Below are positions 17,865 to 25,128 of a stretch of DNA of 64,000 bases, piece after piece; positions within the stretch are counted from its first letter, which is position 1; each line of letters starts with the position of its first letter. The position numbers were made by a program, and so were the translations under genes. Under the pieces are notes generated by a model, which had not been told where the DNA came from, did not search any database, and worked only from the letters and a program-made list of their open reading frames with translations. Source of the stretch: Vicingus serpentipes (GTDB lineage: Bacteria; Bacteroidota; Bacteroidia; Flavobacteriales_E; Vicingaceae); assembly GCF_007993035.1 (NCBI RefSeq), contig NZ_VOOS01000003.1, positions 477,732 to 541,731 on the forward strand, written 5' to 3'.

Positions 17865-18120
17865 TGTTTCGTTTAACGTTTTGGCTATGCGCAGTGTCCC
17901 GAAGGGCATTGTGTATAGGTATTGTTGTAGCCAGTTATTTTTTTTAAGTTCATATCTTCTATAAGTGTAGTTATCTCATTCGTAAAAAAACTATTTAACA
18001 AGTGTCATAAACTTATCCAAAATCTTTACCGAAGGCAAATTCGCAAGATTTACGTCAGCTGTAACGAGGCCCCTTTTCAGCACATTGAAATAATGGCAGC
18101 ATTTAAACACGTTGAATGTT
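17865..18120. other. Gene-free stretch downstream of birA
   Basis: 256 bp. It contains the left hairpin repeat (17868-17933) and then sequence with noticeably more mixed composition than the neighbours, with no open frame of credible length on either strand. No promoter or terminator was recognised in the right part. It forms the left half of the element carrying the orphan membrane gene. Confidence 0.5.
17868..17933 (+). repeat. Left hairpin repeat bounding the orphan-gene element
   Basis: The unit begins TTCGTTTAAC and ends GTTGTAGCCA. Inside it, 17886-17900 folds with 17904-17917 into a 14-bp stem (three G-T pairs, one bulged T at 17897, GAA loop). An inverted counterpart with the same ends lies at 18715-18773. 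Long imperfect hairpins with a bulged base resemble integron attC sites, but the standard core GTTRRRY is met only by the GTTAAAC/GTTTAAC end. Confidence 0.6.
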
Positions 18121-18705
18121 TTACAAGAAATGGGCTTCTTTTACAATATCCCAGCCAAAAAAGCCTTCATCCATGGTATAGTATAAGTATGTGCTACTTT
18201 TGGTTTTGCCAATATTTATGGTGAAAATAACATCTTCGTGCTTGAAAATTACTTTTGTAAAAGTGGATTGCTGCAGCCCATTATTGGCGAGTTTATCAGC
18301 ATCATAAAGGTCTTCATCATGAGCTCCAAAAGCTGTTGTTTTGTAATGCTTCAATTTGCCTTTGCTGAAATAATAATTGAATGCGAAAGGCAAGGTTGAA
18401 AAGGAAATGATGTAAAAAAAGTAGCCCAAACTTAACGCAAGCATCATTTTATTCTTCTTACTTATTAACTCAGTATTACTCAAATACGGAAGTTCTTTAT
18501 TTAATGCTTCCTTTTGTTTTTTGGACTGTTTCAAAACCACGAAGTAGAATAGAAGGTAATATGGTATGGCCAAAAATAAATTGATTACAAAAAAATATAG
18601 CCAACTTATATCGGTTTTGTAAACGATTTTCAAAAATGCAATGTTTAACCCAACGAGAATCAGGAAAAGTATGCTTATTAACTTGGTTTTTGGAGTGATT
18701 TTCAT
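18121..18705 (-). CDS. Orphan membrane protein of unknown function
   Basis: 194 aa. Three hydrophobic segments are visible: about residues 8-28, 35-57 and 92-112. They are followed by a soluble C-terminal domain with charged and aromatic residues (HDEDLYDADKLANNGLQQ and YYTMDEGFFGWD). I recognise no family. It is the only gene inside a region bounded by inverted copies of a hairpin repeat (17868-17933 and 18715-18773), and it runs opposite to birA and parallel to the SRPBCC gene beyond. The setting suggests it arrived as a mobile cassette, which is inference. It could equally be an ordinary strain-specific gene between conserved blocks. Confidence 0.6.
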   Translation of the reverse strand: MKITPKTKLISILFLILVGLNIAFLKIVYKTDISWLYFFVINLFLAIPYYLLFYFVVLKQSKKQKEALNKELPYLSNTELISKKNKMMLALSLGYFFYIISFSTLPFAFNYYFSKGKLKHYKTTAFGAHDEDLYDADKLANNGLQQSTFTKVIFKHEDVIFTINIGKTKSSTYLYYTMDEGFFGWDIVKEAHFL

Positions 18706-18714
18706 TTTACAAAT

Positions 18715-18773
18715 TGGCTACAACGCTGTTCTTGGAAACGTTTTAATATTTCTTAAAACTGTTGTTAAACGAA
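18715..18773 (-). repeat. Right, inverted copy of the bounding repeat
   Basis: On the minus strand it begins CTTCGTTTAAC and ends GTTGTAGCCA, matching the ends of the left repeat but with a different interior. The interior has its own perfect 7-bp hairpin (18740-18746 with 18753-18759). The copies form 10-bp inverted pairs: 17868-17877 with 18764-18773, and 17924-17933 with 18715-18724. Confidence 0.6.
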
Positions 18774-18810
18774 GTTCGAGTATTTTTATGATAAAGTCAA
18801 TGTTTGTTAA

Positions 18811-18841
18811 TAAAAAAGCCTCGCATTGCGAGGCTTTTTTA
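18811..18841 (-). terminator. Terminator of the pyrE-SRPBCC unit
   Basis: A perfect 14-bp stem (18811-18824 with 18828-18841) closes a 3-nt loop with A and T tracts on both sides. It lies 21 bp beyond the stop of the SRPBCC gene on the minus strand and separates that unit from the orphan-gene element. The sequence would also work on the plus strand. Confidence 0.85.
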
Positions 18842-18861
18842 TCGTCTTATTTTGTGTTGTC

Positions 18862-19263
18862 TTATTTATACTTCTCAACCAATTTATCCGAAAGCATATT
18901 AAAAAAGTTTGTCAATGGTTTTTCAACCATCATTTTCATAAATGGGTTTATTTCGCCATCAAACTTTAGTTTGGCTTCGGTGGTGTTGTTTTCTTTTTCT
19001 TCTAAAAAAATGTTTAAGGTAAATTTAAAAGGCACTTTACCATAAGAATCTAAATAAATTAAAGAATTAGGTGTAGCAGCTACTCTTTTTAATCCAATAT
19101 CAGTCATTCCTTTAATTCTAAAGGTACAATACTCTTCAGTTGAGTCCCAGTTTTCAATTTTATCTTCAGGAAATAATCCTTTAAAATTATTAATGTCAAA
19201 CAAAAAATTATAAACCGTTTCAGGATTAGCGTTAACTATTTTTGGGGTAGTATCAATAATCAT
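18862..19263 (-). CDS. SRPBCC/START-like fold protein
   Basis: 133 aa, no signal peptide. The N-terminal NANPETVYNFLFDINNFKGL pattern and the alternating beta strands with a long C-terminal helix (FFNMLSDKLVEKYK) are typical of the polyketide-cyclase/SRPBCC superfamily, which forms a hydrophobic ligand pocket. Specific function cannot be assigned. It follows pyrE by 9 bp on the same strand and is probably cotranscribed with it, ending at a strong hairpin terminator. Confidence 0.8.
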   Translation of the reverse strand: MIIDTTPKIVNANPETVYNFLFDINNFKGLFPEDKIENWDSTEEYCTFRIKGMTDIGLKRVAATPNSLIYLDSYGKVPFKFTLNIFLEEKENNTTEAKLKFDGEINPFMKMMVEKPLTNFFNMLSDKLVEKYK

Positions 19264-19272
19264 AATCGTATT

Positions 19273-19917
19273 TTATTTTGGTGACCATTCGGATGGATTT
19301 TCTCTCCATTCAGTTAATGATTGAACATCTTTTTCAGTAATGTAATTTTCAGCTTCAGCAGCTTGTATCAATACATTATAATCGCTTAAGGTTAATAACT
19401 TACATTTCTTTTCCTTAAAGTTGTTTTTAGCTAAATCAAAATCGTATGTAAAAATTGCAGCCATTCCTAAAACAATGCAATCGCTTTCTCTCAAAGCATC
19501 AACAGCTTTTAAACTACTTCCACCTGTAGAAATTAAATCTTCGATAACCACTACATTTTTACCTGTAGGTACTTCACCTTCAATTAAGTTTTGCATTCCG
19601 TGTCCTTTTGCTGCCGAACGAACGTAGCAAAATGGTAAGCCCATATCTTCAGCAATAAGAGCTCCAATAGCAATTCCACCAGTAGCTACACCAACAATTA
19701 CATCTACATTTGGGTAGTTGTTTTCTATGGCTTCAACAAACTGTTGACGAACAAAAGTTCTCACCTTTGGATAAGATAAAATTTTTCGATTATCACAATA
19801 AATTGGTGACTTCCAACCCGATGCCCACGTAAAATGATTTGCAGGTTGCAATTTAATCGCTTTAATTTGTAATAACGATTGGGCTACTTTTGTTGCCGAT
19901 TCTTTATTAAATATCAT
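19273..19917 (-). CDS. pyrE: Orotate phosphoribosyltransferase
   Basis: 214 aa from the ATG at 19917; the frame stays open upstream but that extension overlaps the divergent Nudix gene and lacks homology to the family. The PRPP-binding loop VVIEDLISTGGSS and the VGVATGGIAIGALIAE segment identify it. It condenses orotate with PRPP to OMP in pyrimidine synthesis. The start is only 7 bp from the start of the divergent Nudix gene. A TACATTTG box (19922-19929) ends 4 bp before the ATG, so the transcript is predicted to have almost no leader. Confidence 0.95.
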   Translation of the reverse strand: MIFNKESATKVAQSLLQIKAIKLQPANHFTWASGWKSPIYCDNRKILSYPKVRTFVRQQFVEAIENNYPNVDVIVGVATGGIAIGALIAEDMGLPFCYVRSAAKGHGMQNLIEGEVPTGKNVVVIEDLISTGGSSLKAVDALRESDCIVLGMAAIFTYDFDLAKNNFKEKKCKLLTLSDYNVLIQAAEAENYITEKDVQSLTEWRENPSEWSPK

Positions 19918-19921
19918 ATCG

Positions 19922-19929
19922 CAAATGTA
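19922..19929 (-). promoter_or_regulatory. Candidate pyrE -7 box overlapping the Nudix start codon
   Basis: The minus strand reads TACATTTG then CGAT and the pyrE ATG. It matches TAnnTTTG(c) exactly and overlaps the ATG of the divergent Nudix gene (19925-19927). A -33 TTG at 21 bp is not obvious. Confidence 0.45.
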
Positions 19930-20545
19930 TAAAGTTTTTATTAAGAATAAAGTGATTTTGTTCACGAATAATGAAACAAAATTAGCGCCAAAATTTAATA
20001 GTTTTTTACAATTGAATTTTTTTGAAAAAAATGCAGTGCCTTTTATTACCGAATTACTTTTGTCTAAGAATAGAATAAGCGGCATTATTATTTGTGTTGA
20101 TGATGTGGAAGAAGCATTTCAGGAGTTTAAATCAACCTTTAAAGTAATTGCAGCAGCTGGAGGGGTAGTTAAAAACACCCAAAACGAAACCTTATTTATT
20201 TACAGACTAGATAAATGGGATTTACCCAAAGGCAAGGTAGAACAAGGAGAGCAAATTGATGAAGCTGCAATAAGAGAGGTAGAAGAAGAATGTGCAGTTA
20301 CTGGACTAGAAATTATTGCTTCGCTAAAAGATACTTACCATATTTATACAATGGGAGAGGAGTTGGTTTTAAAGCAAACGCATTGGTTTAAAATGAAAAC
20401 AACATTTAATGGTAAATTAATTCCGCAAACAGAGGAAGGTATTGAAGAAGTGAAATGGATGAGTGATGATGAAATTAATACTAATGTTTTGGCGAATACT
20501 TATGCTTCAATAGCTGATTTTATAGCAACTAGCGTTTGTTTATAA
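19925..20545 (+). CDS. Nudix hydrolase with N-terminal extension
   Basis: 206 aa. The Nudix box is present as GKVEQGEQIDEAAI followed by REVEEECAV; the usual Gly near the end of the box is Ala here, while the metal-binding RE..EE residues are intact. About 65 residues precede the Nudix fold and belong to a domain I cannot name. The family hydrolyses nucleoside diphosphates linked to another group; the substrate here is unknown. It is divergent from pyrE with 7 bp between start codons. It converges on the TlpA-like gene with a 17-bp overlap of coding ends. Confidence 0.85.
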   Translation: MYKVFIKNKVILFTNNETKLAPKFNSFLQLNFFEKNAVPFITELLLSKNRISGIIICVDDVEEAFQEFKSTFKVIAAAGGVVKNTQNETLFIYRLDKWDLPKGKVEQGEQIDEAAIREVEEECAVTGLEIIASLKDTYHIYTMGEELVLKQTHWFKMKTTFNGKLIPQTEEGIEEVKWMSDDEINTNVLANTYASIADFIATSVCL

Positions 20546-21989
20546 GATCAAAAAAATCTTTTTCAATATTATCTTCTGTTGCACGTTCGGCTGTTCCGCC
20601 AGGTCTTCCGGCAGGGGCTTTCAAAATCGTTAAATCATCATCTAATAAATAATAAGCAGGAGTTGTTTTAATCTGATAATACTCCAATAGTTTTTGGTTT
20701 TTGCCTAGGTGTAAAAATGGCCAATTGTAAGTTGGGTTTTTAGCTAAAAAAGCAGTCATTTTTTCAAAATCATTGTCGGTACAAATACTTAAGAATTCTA
20801 TTCCTTGACTATATTTTTTATATAATTGCTCCATTACTTTCATTTCTTTTTGGCTAGGCACATTCCAAGTAGACCAAAAATTGATGTACAACGGTTTGCC
20901 TTTAAATGAGGATAAAGAAATTAATTCTCCATTAGGGTTTGTTAACTCAAAACTTGGAGCTTTAGATCCGCTACTTAATGGTTTTTTAGTTAAATCATTA
21001 ATAAGTTCGGCAGCTATATTTTTTTGATGAGGAAAATCACTTGTTGTTTTTATCTCATTCATTATTTTAATGATGTTGTCTCTGTTAAAATATTTGTCAT
21101 TGCTAATGGTTAGTAGTCCATACAATGCAAACAATTCTTTAAACTCTTTTGTTTCTAAAAAAGGATATTTATCTAGAGCTTTTGATAAAGCTGAAAAACT
21201 AGCTTGTTCATTGATTGCTTTAGCAACATCAAGTCCTGAAATTTTAAGCGTTAAATCTTTCATTTCAGTTTTAAAAAATGTTTTAAAAAAGTTAATGTAT
21301 TCAGAACTGTTGTATAAAATTGGCTTGTTGTGCAGGTATTCTGTGTAAATGTTTGCTTTAGTGCTTAAGCTGTTTTTACCTGTTTTATTGTCTTGGTAAG
21401 AAACATCTATCGAATTTTCGAGTATAGCAATTGTGTATTTAATATAGCCTTTTACAAATGTAGATTTTACATTTTCGGCATCACTTAACATCTTTGTTTT
21501 AAAAGCTTTAATTTTTGGTTCTATAGAGCGATCTCTTTTTACAAATAAGGTGTAGTTTTCATCAAAAAATGAATCGTATTTATCGTTAAACTTTTTTATT
21601 TCTTGGTTTAGTTCGGTTGGTGCCGGAAAGTTAAATTTAAGCGAGAGTTGTTTGTCGTAAACACGTTGTTTATTATATTCTTCGTTATAACTTAGCGAAA
21701 CATTATAAACCATTCCAGGTTGAGCAAAAAACCATGTTGTTTTATCTTCTATTTTTAAAAATATTTTTTGAATTTCTTCACATTCAAACTCAAAGTTAAA
21801 TGTGCCATTTTGAGCTATGGTAGTGTAACCAATTGTTTGAATATTGTCGCTAAAATAATCGGTGTAAGAATAAACTGTAATTTCTTGGTTATCAAAATCT
21901 TTTACGTTTCCTTTAATTACAGTTTTGCTACCAAAAGAAATAAGGGTATTAAGTAATAATATAAATGAAAAGAGTGATTTTAAATGCAT
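20529..21989 (-). CDS. TlpA/thioredoxin-like exported protein without the CxxC active site
   Basis: 486 aa. Signal peptide (about 20 residues), a DUF4369-like or similar N-terminal beta domain, a helical middle region, and a C-terminal TlpA/AhpC-like thioredoxin fold from about residue 340 (GSKAPSFELTNPNGE, then KGKPLYINFWSTW). The expected WCxxC is WNVPS at residues 375-379, so both catalytic cysteines are missing, while the cis-Pro region (KTTPAYYLLD) is kept. It is probably a periplasmic or surface protein that binds rather than reduces substrates. It is the last gene of the operon starting with the metallophosphoesterase. Confidence 0.85.
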   Translation of the reverse strand: MHLKSLFSFILLLNTLISFGSKTVIKGNVKDFDNQEITVYSYTDYFSDNIQTIGYTTIAQNGTFNFEFECEEIQKIFLKIEDKTTWFFAQPGMVYNVSLSYNEEYNKQRVYDKQLSLKFNFPAPTELNQEIKKFNDKYDSFFDENYTLFVKRDRSIEPKIKAFKTKMLSDAENVKSTFVKGYIKYTIAILENSIDVSYQDNKTGKNSLSTKANIYTEYLHNKPILYNSSEYINFFKTFFKTEMKDLTLKISGLDVAKAINEQASFSALSKALDKYPFLETKEFKELFALYGLLTISNDKYFNRDNIIKIMNEIKTTSDFPHQKNIAAELINDLTKKPLSSGSKAPSFELTNPNGELISLSSFKGKPLYINFWSTWNVPSQKEMKVMEQLYKKYSQGIEFLSICTDNDFEKMTAFLAKNPTYNWPFLHLGKNQKLLEYYQIKTTPAYYLLDDDLTILKAPAGRPGGTAERATEDNIEKDFFDLINKR

Positions 21990-22001
21990 AAAAAAGGTGT
22001 T

Positions 22002-22463
22002 CTAAAAATCATTTTGAATTGAGGTAGGTACAAATTGCTTTGCATCTCCTTTATAAATTAGTATATCACGTACAATTGTAGAATTTATTGCCATTAACTC
22101 AGGAGAAGTTAACATAAATATAGTTTCAATATTGTTATTTAATGCCTTATTCATTAAAGCGATATTGCTTTCGTATCCATAATCTGTAGGGTTTCTTAGT
22201 CCTCTTAAAATGTATTGAGCATTAATTTTAGCACAAAAATCTACTGTTAGTCCATCATAAAAAATCACTTCCACTTTTGGGTTGTTTTTAAAAGTTGTTT
22301 TAATCCAAGCTATTCGTTGTTCTAATGTAAAAAGGTATTTCTTAGCTGTATTACTGCCAACACCAATAACAATTTTATCGAATAAAGGTAGAGCTCTTAA
22401 AACAATATCTTCGTGTCCTTTCGTAAAAGGATCAAATGAACCAGGAAATAATGCAATTTTCAT
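22002..22463 (-). CDS. coaD: Phosphopantetheine adenylyltransferase
   Basis: 153 aa from the ATG at 22463, which opens directly with MKIALFPGSFDPFTKGHEDI, the nucleotidyltransferase signature with the (T/H)xGH-type motif. YILRGLRNPTDYGYE is the second family hallmark. Length is normal. The enzyme transfers AMP to 4'-phosphopantetheine in CoA synthesis. The start lies 10 bp after the stop of the DUF6268-like gene and the gene ends 12 bp before the TlpA-like gene, so it sits in the middle of a minus-strand operon. Confidence 0.97.
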   Translation of the reverse strand: MKIALFPGSFDPFTKGHEDIVLRALPLFDKIVIGVGSNTAKKYLFTLEQRIAWIKTTFKNNPKVEVIFYDGLTVDFCAKINAQYILRGLRNPTDYGYESNIALMNKALNNNIETIFMLTSPELMAINSTIVRDILIYKGDAKQFVPTSIQNDF

Positions 22464-22473
22464 AAAATCAAAG

Positions 22474-23400
22474 TTAATTATTCTCAATCATAAAACGGTA
22501 GAGCAAACGTACTTTAAAAATCAAGCCATCTTCAAAATCTTGGTTTAATTGTTTTCTATCATCTCCAAACTTAAAAGCCGAAAAGCCAAAATCAACTTTA
22601 TCAGAAGAATCATAAACACGGTACGATCGGCCAACGGAATAACCAACTTGAGGCTCAATAATTAAATGTGTTGTTTTTGAATGGAGCTGTAGTAAAGCAA
22701 AAATTTCGTTAGAAGTTTTAACTAAATATTGATTTTGAACATCGCCAATGTAAAAACTTCTAACAAATGAATTAAAAGAAATACCACTATTAAGCCAACT
22801 TTTTAGCCTATAATTTAAGCCAGCATATACAGGTAAAGTAAAATTTGCTTCGAATTTTTGATTTTCGCTTTTGTAGTAAAAACCTAATAAAGGAACTGCA
22901 AATGGACCAAATAACTCATGGTTATAATAGGCTCCAAACTTGTATTTAAAGTTTTTGGTTTTAGTTTTTTCAAATAGTGCTAATCCACCAATTTGGAAAT
23001 GGTTCCCATTTATTTTTTTTAAATCAGAAGATAATTTTGGAAGTAAGATAATAGTGCTGCTAAAATTTTCAGAATGATTGGTTTTATAACCAATTTTTGG
23101 ATTGATGGTGTAGATTAAATTATTGGTTTTAGCGGTTTTTAAATTAGTTTGTTCATAAACAACGCCAGAAATAAAAACATTTTTGTTTTTTAATACAATG
23201 GGTGCTGTTAAATCAATTCCAAAATCAATTAATTGTGTTTTTGAGTTGAGATTTAGTGTGTCGTCTTTTATTTTGTTTTCAGGAGTAGCAGAATAGCTAA
23301 ACTTAACTAAATCAATATAGTTTTGAGTAAAAGTAAATAGGGGTAGAACAGAAAAAAGTAATACAACTAATAATTTTTTTAATGCTAATACTAATTTCAT
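22474..23400 (-). CDS. DUF6268-like predicted outer-membrane protein
   Basis: 308 aa with a long signal peptide (hydrophobic LVLALKKLLVVLLFSVLPL, cleavage near TFTQ). The mature protein consists of amphipathic strands with frequent aromatic residues and ends in VRLLYRFMIENN, consistent with a 10-12 strand barrel. Features such as DLVKFSYSATPENKI and GGLALFEK fit the DUF6268 family, which is outer-membrane and functionally uncharacterised. It abuts the metallophosphoesterase stop codon directly and precedes coaD by 10 bp. Confidence 0.65.
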   Translation of the reverse strand: MKLVLALKKLLVVLLFSVLPLFTFTQNYIDLVKFSYSATPENKIKDDTLNLNSKTQLIDFGIDLTAPIVLKNKNVFISGVVYEQTNLKTAKTNNLIYTINPKIGYKTNHSENFSSTIILLPKLSSDLKKINGNHFQIGGLALFEKTKTKNFKYKFGAYYNHELFGPFAVPLLGFYYKSENQKFEANFTLPVYAGLNYRLKSWLNSGISFNSFVRSFYIGDVQNQYLVKTSNEIFALLQLHSKTTHLIIEPQVGYSVGRSYRVYDSSDKVDFGFSAFKFGDDRKQLNQDFEDGLIFKVRLLYRFMIENN

Positions 23401-24648
23401 TTAATCTAATTCAATAACAGTTATTTCAGGTAAAATGCCAACTCTTCCAGGGTATCCAAGAAATCCTAAACCTCTGTTTACATAAATGTATTGGTTATTT
23501 TTTTTATATAATCCAGCCCATTGCTTGTATAAATATTTAGAAGGGCTCCATTTAAATCCAGGGATTTCAATTCCAAATTGCATGCCGTGTGTATGTCCCG
23601 AAAATGTTAAGACAATGTCTTTGTGTTCAGGGAGTATAATTGCATCCCAATGAGAAGGATCGTGGCTTAATAATAATTTCACATCATCTTCTAAACAACC
23701 AACTTTTGCTTTATCAATATCACCATACTTTGGAAAGCGTAAGGCACCGCCCCAGTTTTCAACTCCTAAAATAGCAAGGCGTTCGTTGTTTTTGGTTAAG
23801 ATATGGTTTTCGTTTAATAATAATTTCCACCCCAATTTAGCATGAACAGTTTTCATTAAGTCATAATTGTGTTTTTTTCCTGCCAAGTCATCTTTTTGGT
23901 AGTAATAATCTCCATAATCATGATTTCCTAAAATAGAAAATACTCCCATAGGAGCTGAAATTGTTTTAAGTGTTTCAATAAAAGGAATAGCTTCTTCGGT
24001 AATATCATTTACCAAATCACCAGTAAAGAAAATGATGTCTGGTTTTTGTTGTTTAATTATTTTGATAGCTGTTTCTAATGGTTCCGTAGAAATAAAACTG
24101 CCAACATGTAAATCGGAAATTTGAACAATTCGAAGTCCTTTAAAAGAGTCAGGTAAATTTTCGATTGTGATTGATTTTCTTTTAACAGTATAGTCAAAAG
24201 CAGATTTCAGCATTCCAAAAACTAAAGTTCCGAATGGTAATGCAGAAACAATTACCCCCGTTTTTTTTAAAAAATCTTTACGTGTTATTTGATTTTTACC
24301 TTCTGATTTTATTGTAGGGTTTAATTTTTTTTTGAGATAAATGATTAGTATTTCAATGTCATGAGCAATAATAAAAATACAGCCAATTAATTTTGATATA
24401 AGCACAACAAAAACAAATCCTAATACATAAACACGGACTATTTTAGGAGGTTTTATATTGCTTGAAAAATATGATGCAATATAAAACATTAAGCCAATTG
24501 TAGCGGCAGTATAAATCCAATATGCAATTTGTAAAGGCTGTTTTAAGTTGTGGGTTATTTTTTTTACAATAGCATTAAATGAACGGTAGTAATACCAATC
24601 AATAATTACGATAAAAAATATAGAAGTAAGTATGAATTTTAAATACAC
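23401..24648 (-). CDS. Membrane-bound calcineurin-like metallophosphoesterase
   Basis: 415 aa with a GTG start. About four N-terminal membrane helices (to about residue 115) precede another hydrophobic segment around 140-160 and then the phosphoesterase domain. All metal-binding motifs are visible: VQISDLHVGS (DxH), FFTGDLVND (GDxxD), LGNHDYGD (GNHD) and FSGHTHG (GHxH). The family includes YkuE-like lipid or UDP-sugar pyrophosphatases; the substrate is not known. The gene opens the operon phosphoesterase, DUF6268, coaD, TlpA-like and is divergent from rpmE2. Confidence 0.9.
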   Translation of the reverse strand: MYLKFILTSIFFIVIIDWYYYRSFNAIVKKITHNLKQPLQIAYWIYTAATIGLMFYIASYFSSNIKPPKIVRVYVLGFVFVVLISKLIGCIFIIAHDIEILIIYLKKKLNPTIKSEGKNQITRKDFLKKTGVIVSALPFGTLVFGMLKSAFDYTVKRKSITIENLPDSFKGLRIVQISDLHVGSFISTEPLETAIKIIKQQKPDIIFFTGDLVNDITEEAIPFIETLKTISAPMGVFSILGNHDYGDYYYQKDDLAGKKHNYDLMKTVHAKLGWKLLLNENHILTKNNERLAILGVENWGGALRFPKYGDIDKAKVGCLEDDVKLLLSHDPSHWDAIILPEHKDIVLTFSGHTHGMQFGIEIPGFKWSPSKYLYKQWAGLYKKNNQYIYVNRGLGFLGYPGRVGILPEITVIELD

Positions 24649-24724
24649 TTAAGTACGCTTTTATGAAAACAAAAGTATTTGTTTTTATTTAATTATTATT
24701 TTCCATTAAAATTTAATTAATTAT

Positions 24725-24756
24725 TTGGAATTTTATAGAATTAATGGTTACATTTG
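24725..24756 (+). promoter_or_regulatory. rpmE2: Bacteroidota-type promoter of rpmE2
   Basis: TTG (24725-24727), a 21-bp spacer and TACATTTG (24749-24756) form a full -33/-7 pair. The predicted start leaves a leader of about 30 nt before the ATG at 24793. The same spacer is seen in the osmC promoter. Confidence 0.65.
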
Positions 24757-24792
24757 CCACCGCTTAAAAAAGAACTGATAAAACAAAAAGAG

Positions 24793-25047
24793 ATGAAAAA
24801 AGATATACATCCAGAAAATTATAGAACGGTAGTATTTAAAGATATGTCAAACGAGTATGCATTTTTATGTAAATCTACAGCTGCTACAAATGAAACTATT
24901 GAATGGGAAGATGGAAATGAATATCCTGTGATTAAGTTGGAAATTTCTCACAAATCTCACCCTTTTTACACTGGTAAACAAAACTTAGTAGATACGGCAG
25001 GTAGAATTGATAAGTTCAAAAACCGTTACGCAAGACACAAAAAATAA
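24793..25047 (+). CDS. rpmE2: 50S ribosomal protein bL31, type B
   Basis: 84 aa from the ATG at 24793, preceded by an AAAAGAG ribosome-binding-like stretch; the longer frame upstream would start inside the -7 box. [20 protein letters not shown] and SHPFYTGKQ are hallmarks. The zinc-binding Cys set of the standard L31 is absent (one Cys only), so this is the zinc-free type B form, and the length fits that class. It is a component of the large ribosomal subunit near the central protuberance. It is followed by a strong terminator and is therefore monocistronic. Confidence 0.96.
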   Translation: MKKDIHPENYRTVVFKDMSNEYAFLCKSTAATNETIEWEDGNEYPVIKLEISHKSHPFYTGKQNLVDTAGRIDKFKNRYARHKK

Positions 25048-25066
25048 TATTTTCACAATATTTCTT

Positions 25067-25097
25067 AAAAAGTCCCGATATACGTCGGGACTTTTTT
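25067..25097 (+). terminator. Rho-independent terminator after rpmE2
   Basis: A 12-bp stem, AAAAAGTCCCGA (25067-25078) with TCGGGACTTTTT (25085-25096), closes a 6-nt loop and is followed by further T residues. Confidence 0.9.
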
Positions 25098-25128
25098 ATT
25101 TTAGTGCTATCTTAAAAATTGAATAAAA

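Noticed and set aside
17868..18773. Calling the inverted-repeat element a true integron cassette
   Set aside because: Only one repeat end fits the attC core GTTRRRY, the copies are inverted rather than direct, and no integrase is in the window.
18641..19045. Plus-strand frame crossing the pyrE-unit terminator
   Set aside because: It lies antisense to the SRPBCC gene, spans a strong hairpin and the right repeat, and shows no recognisable protein features.
19918..20085. N-terminal extension of pyrE
   Set aside because: It overlaps the divergent Nudix gene, has no family homology, and pyrE has a good ATG at 19917.
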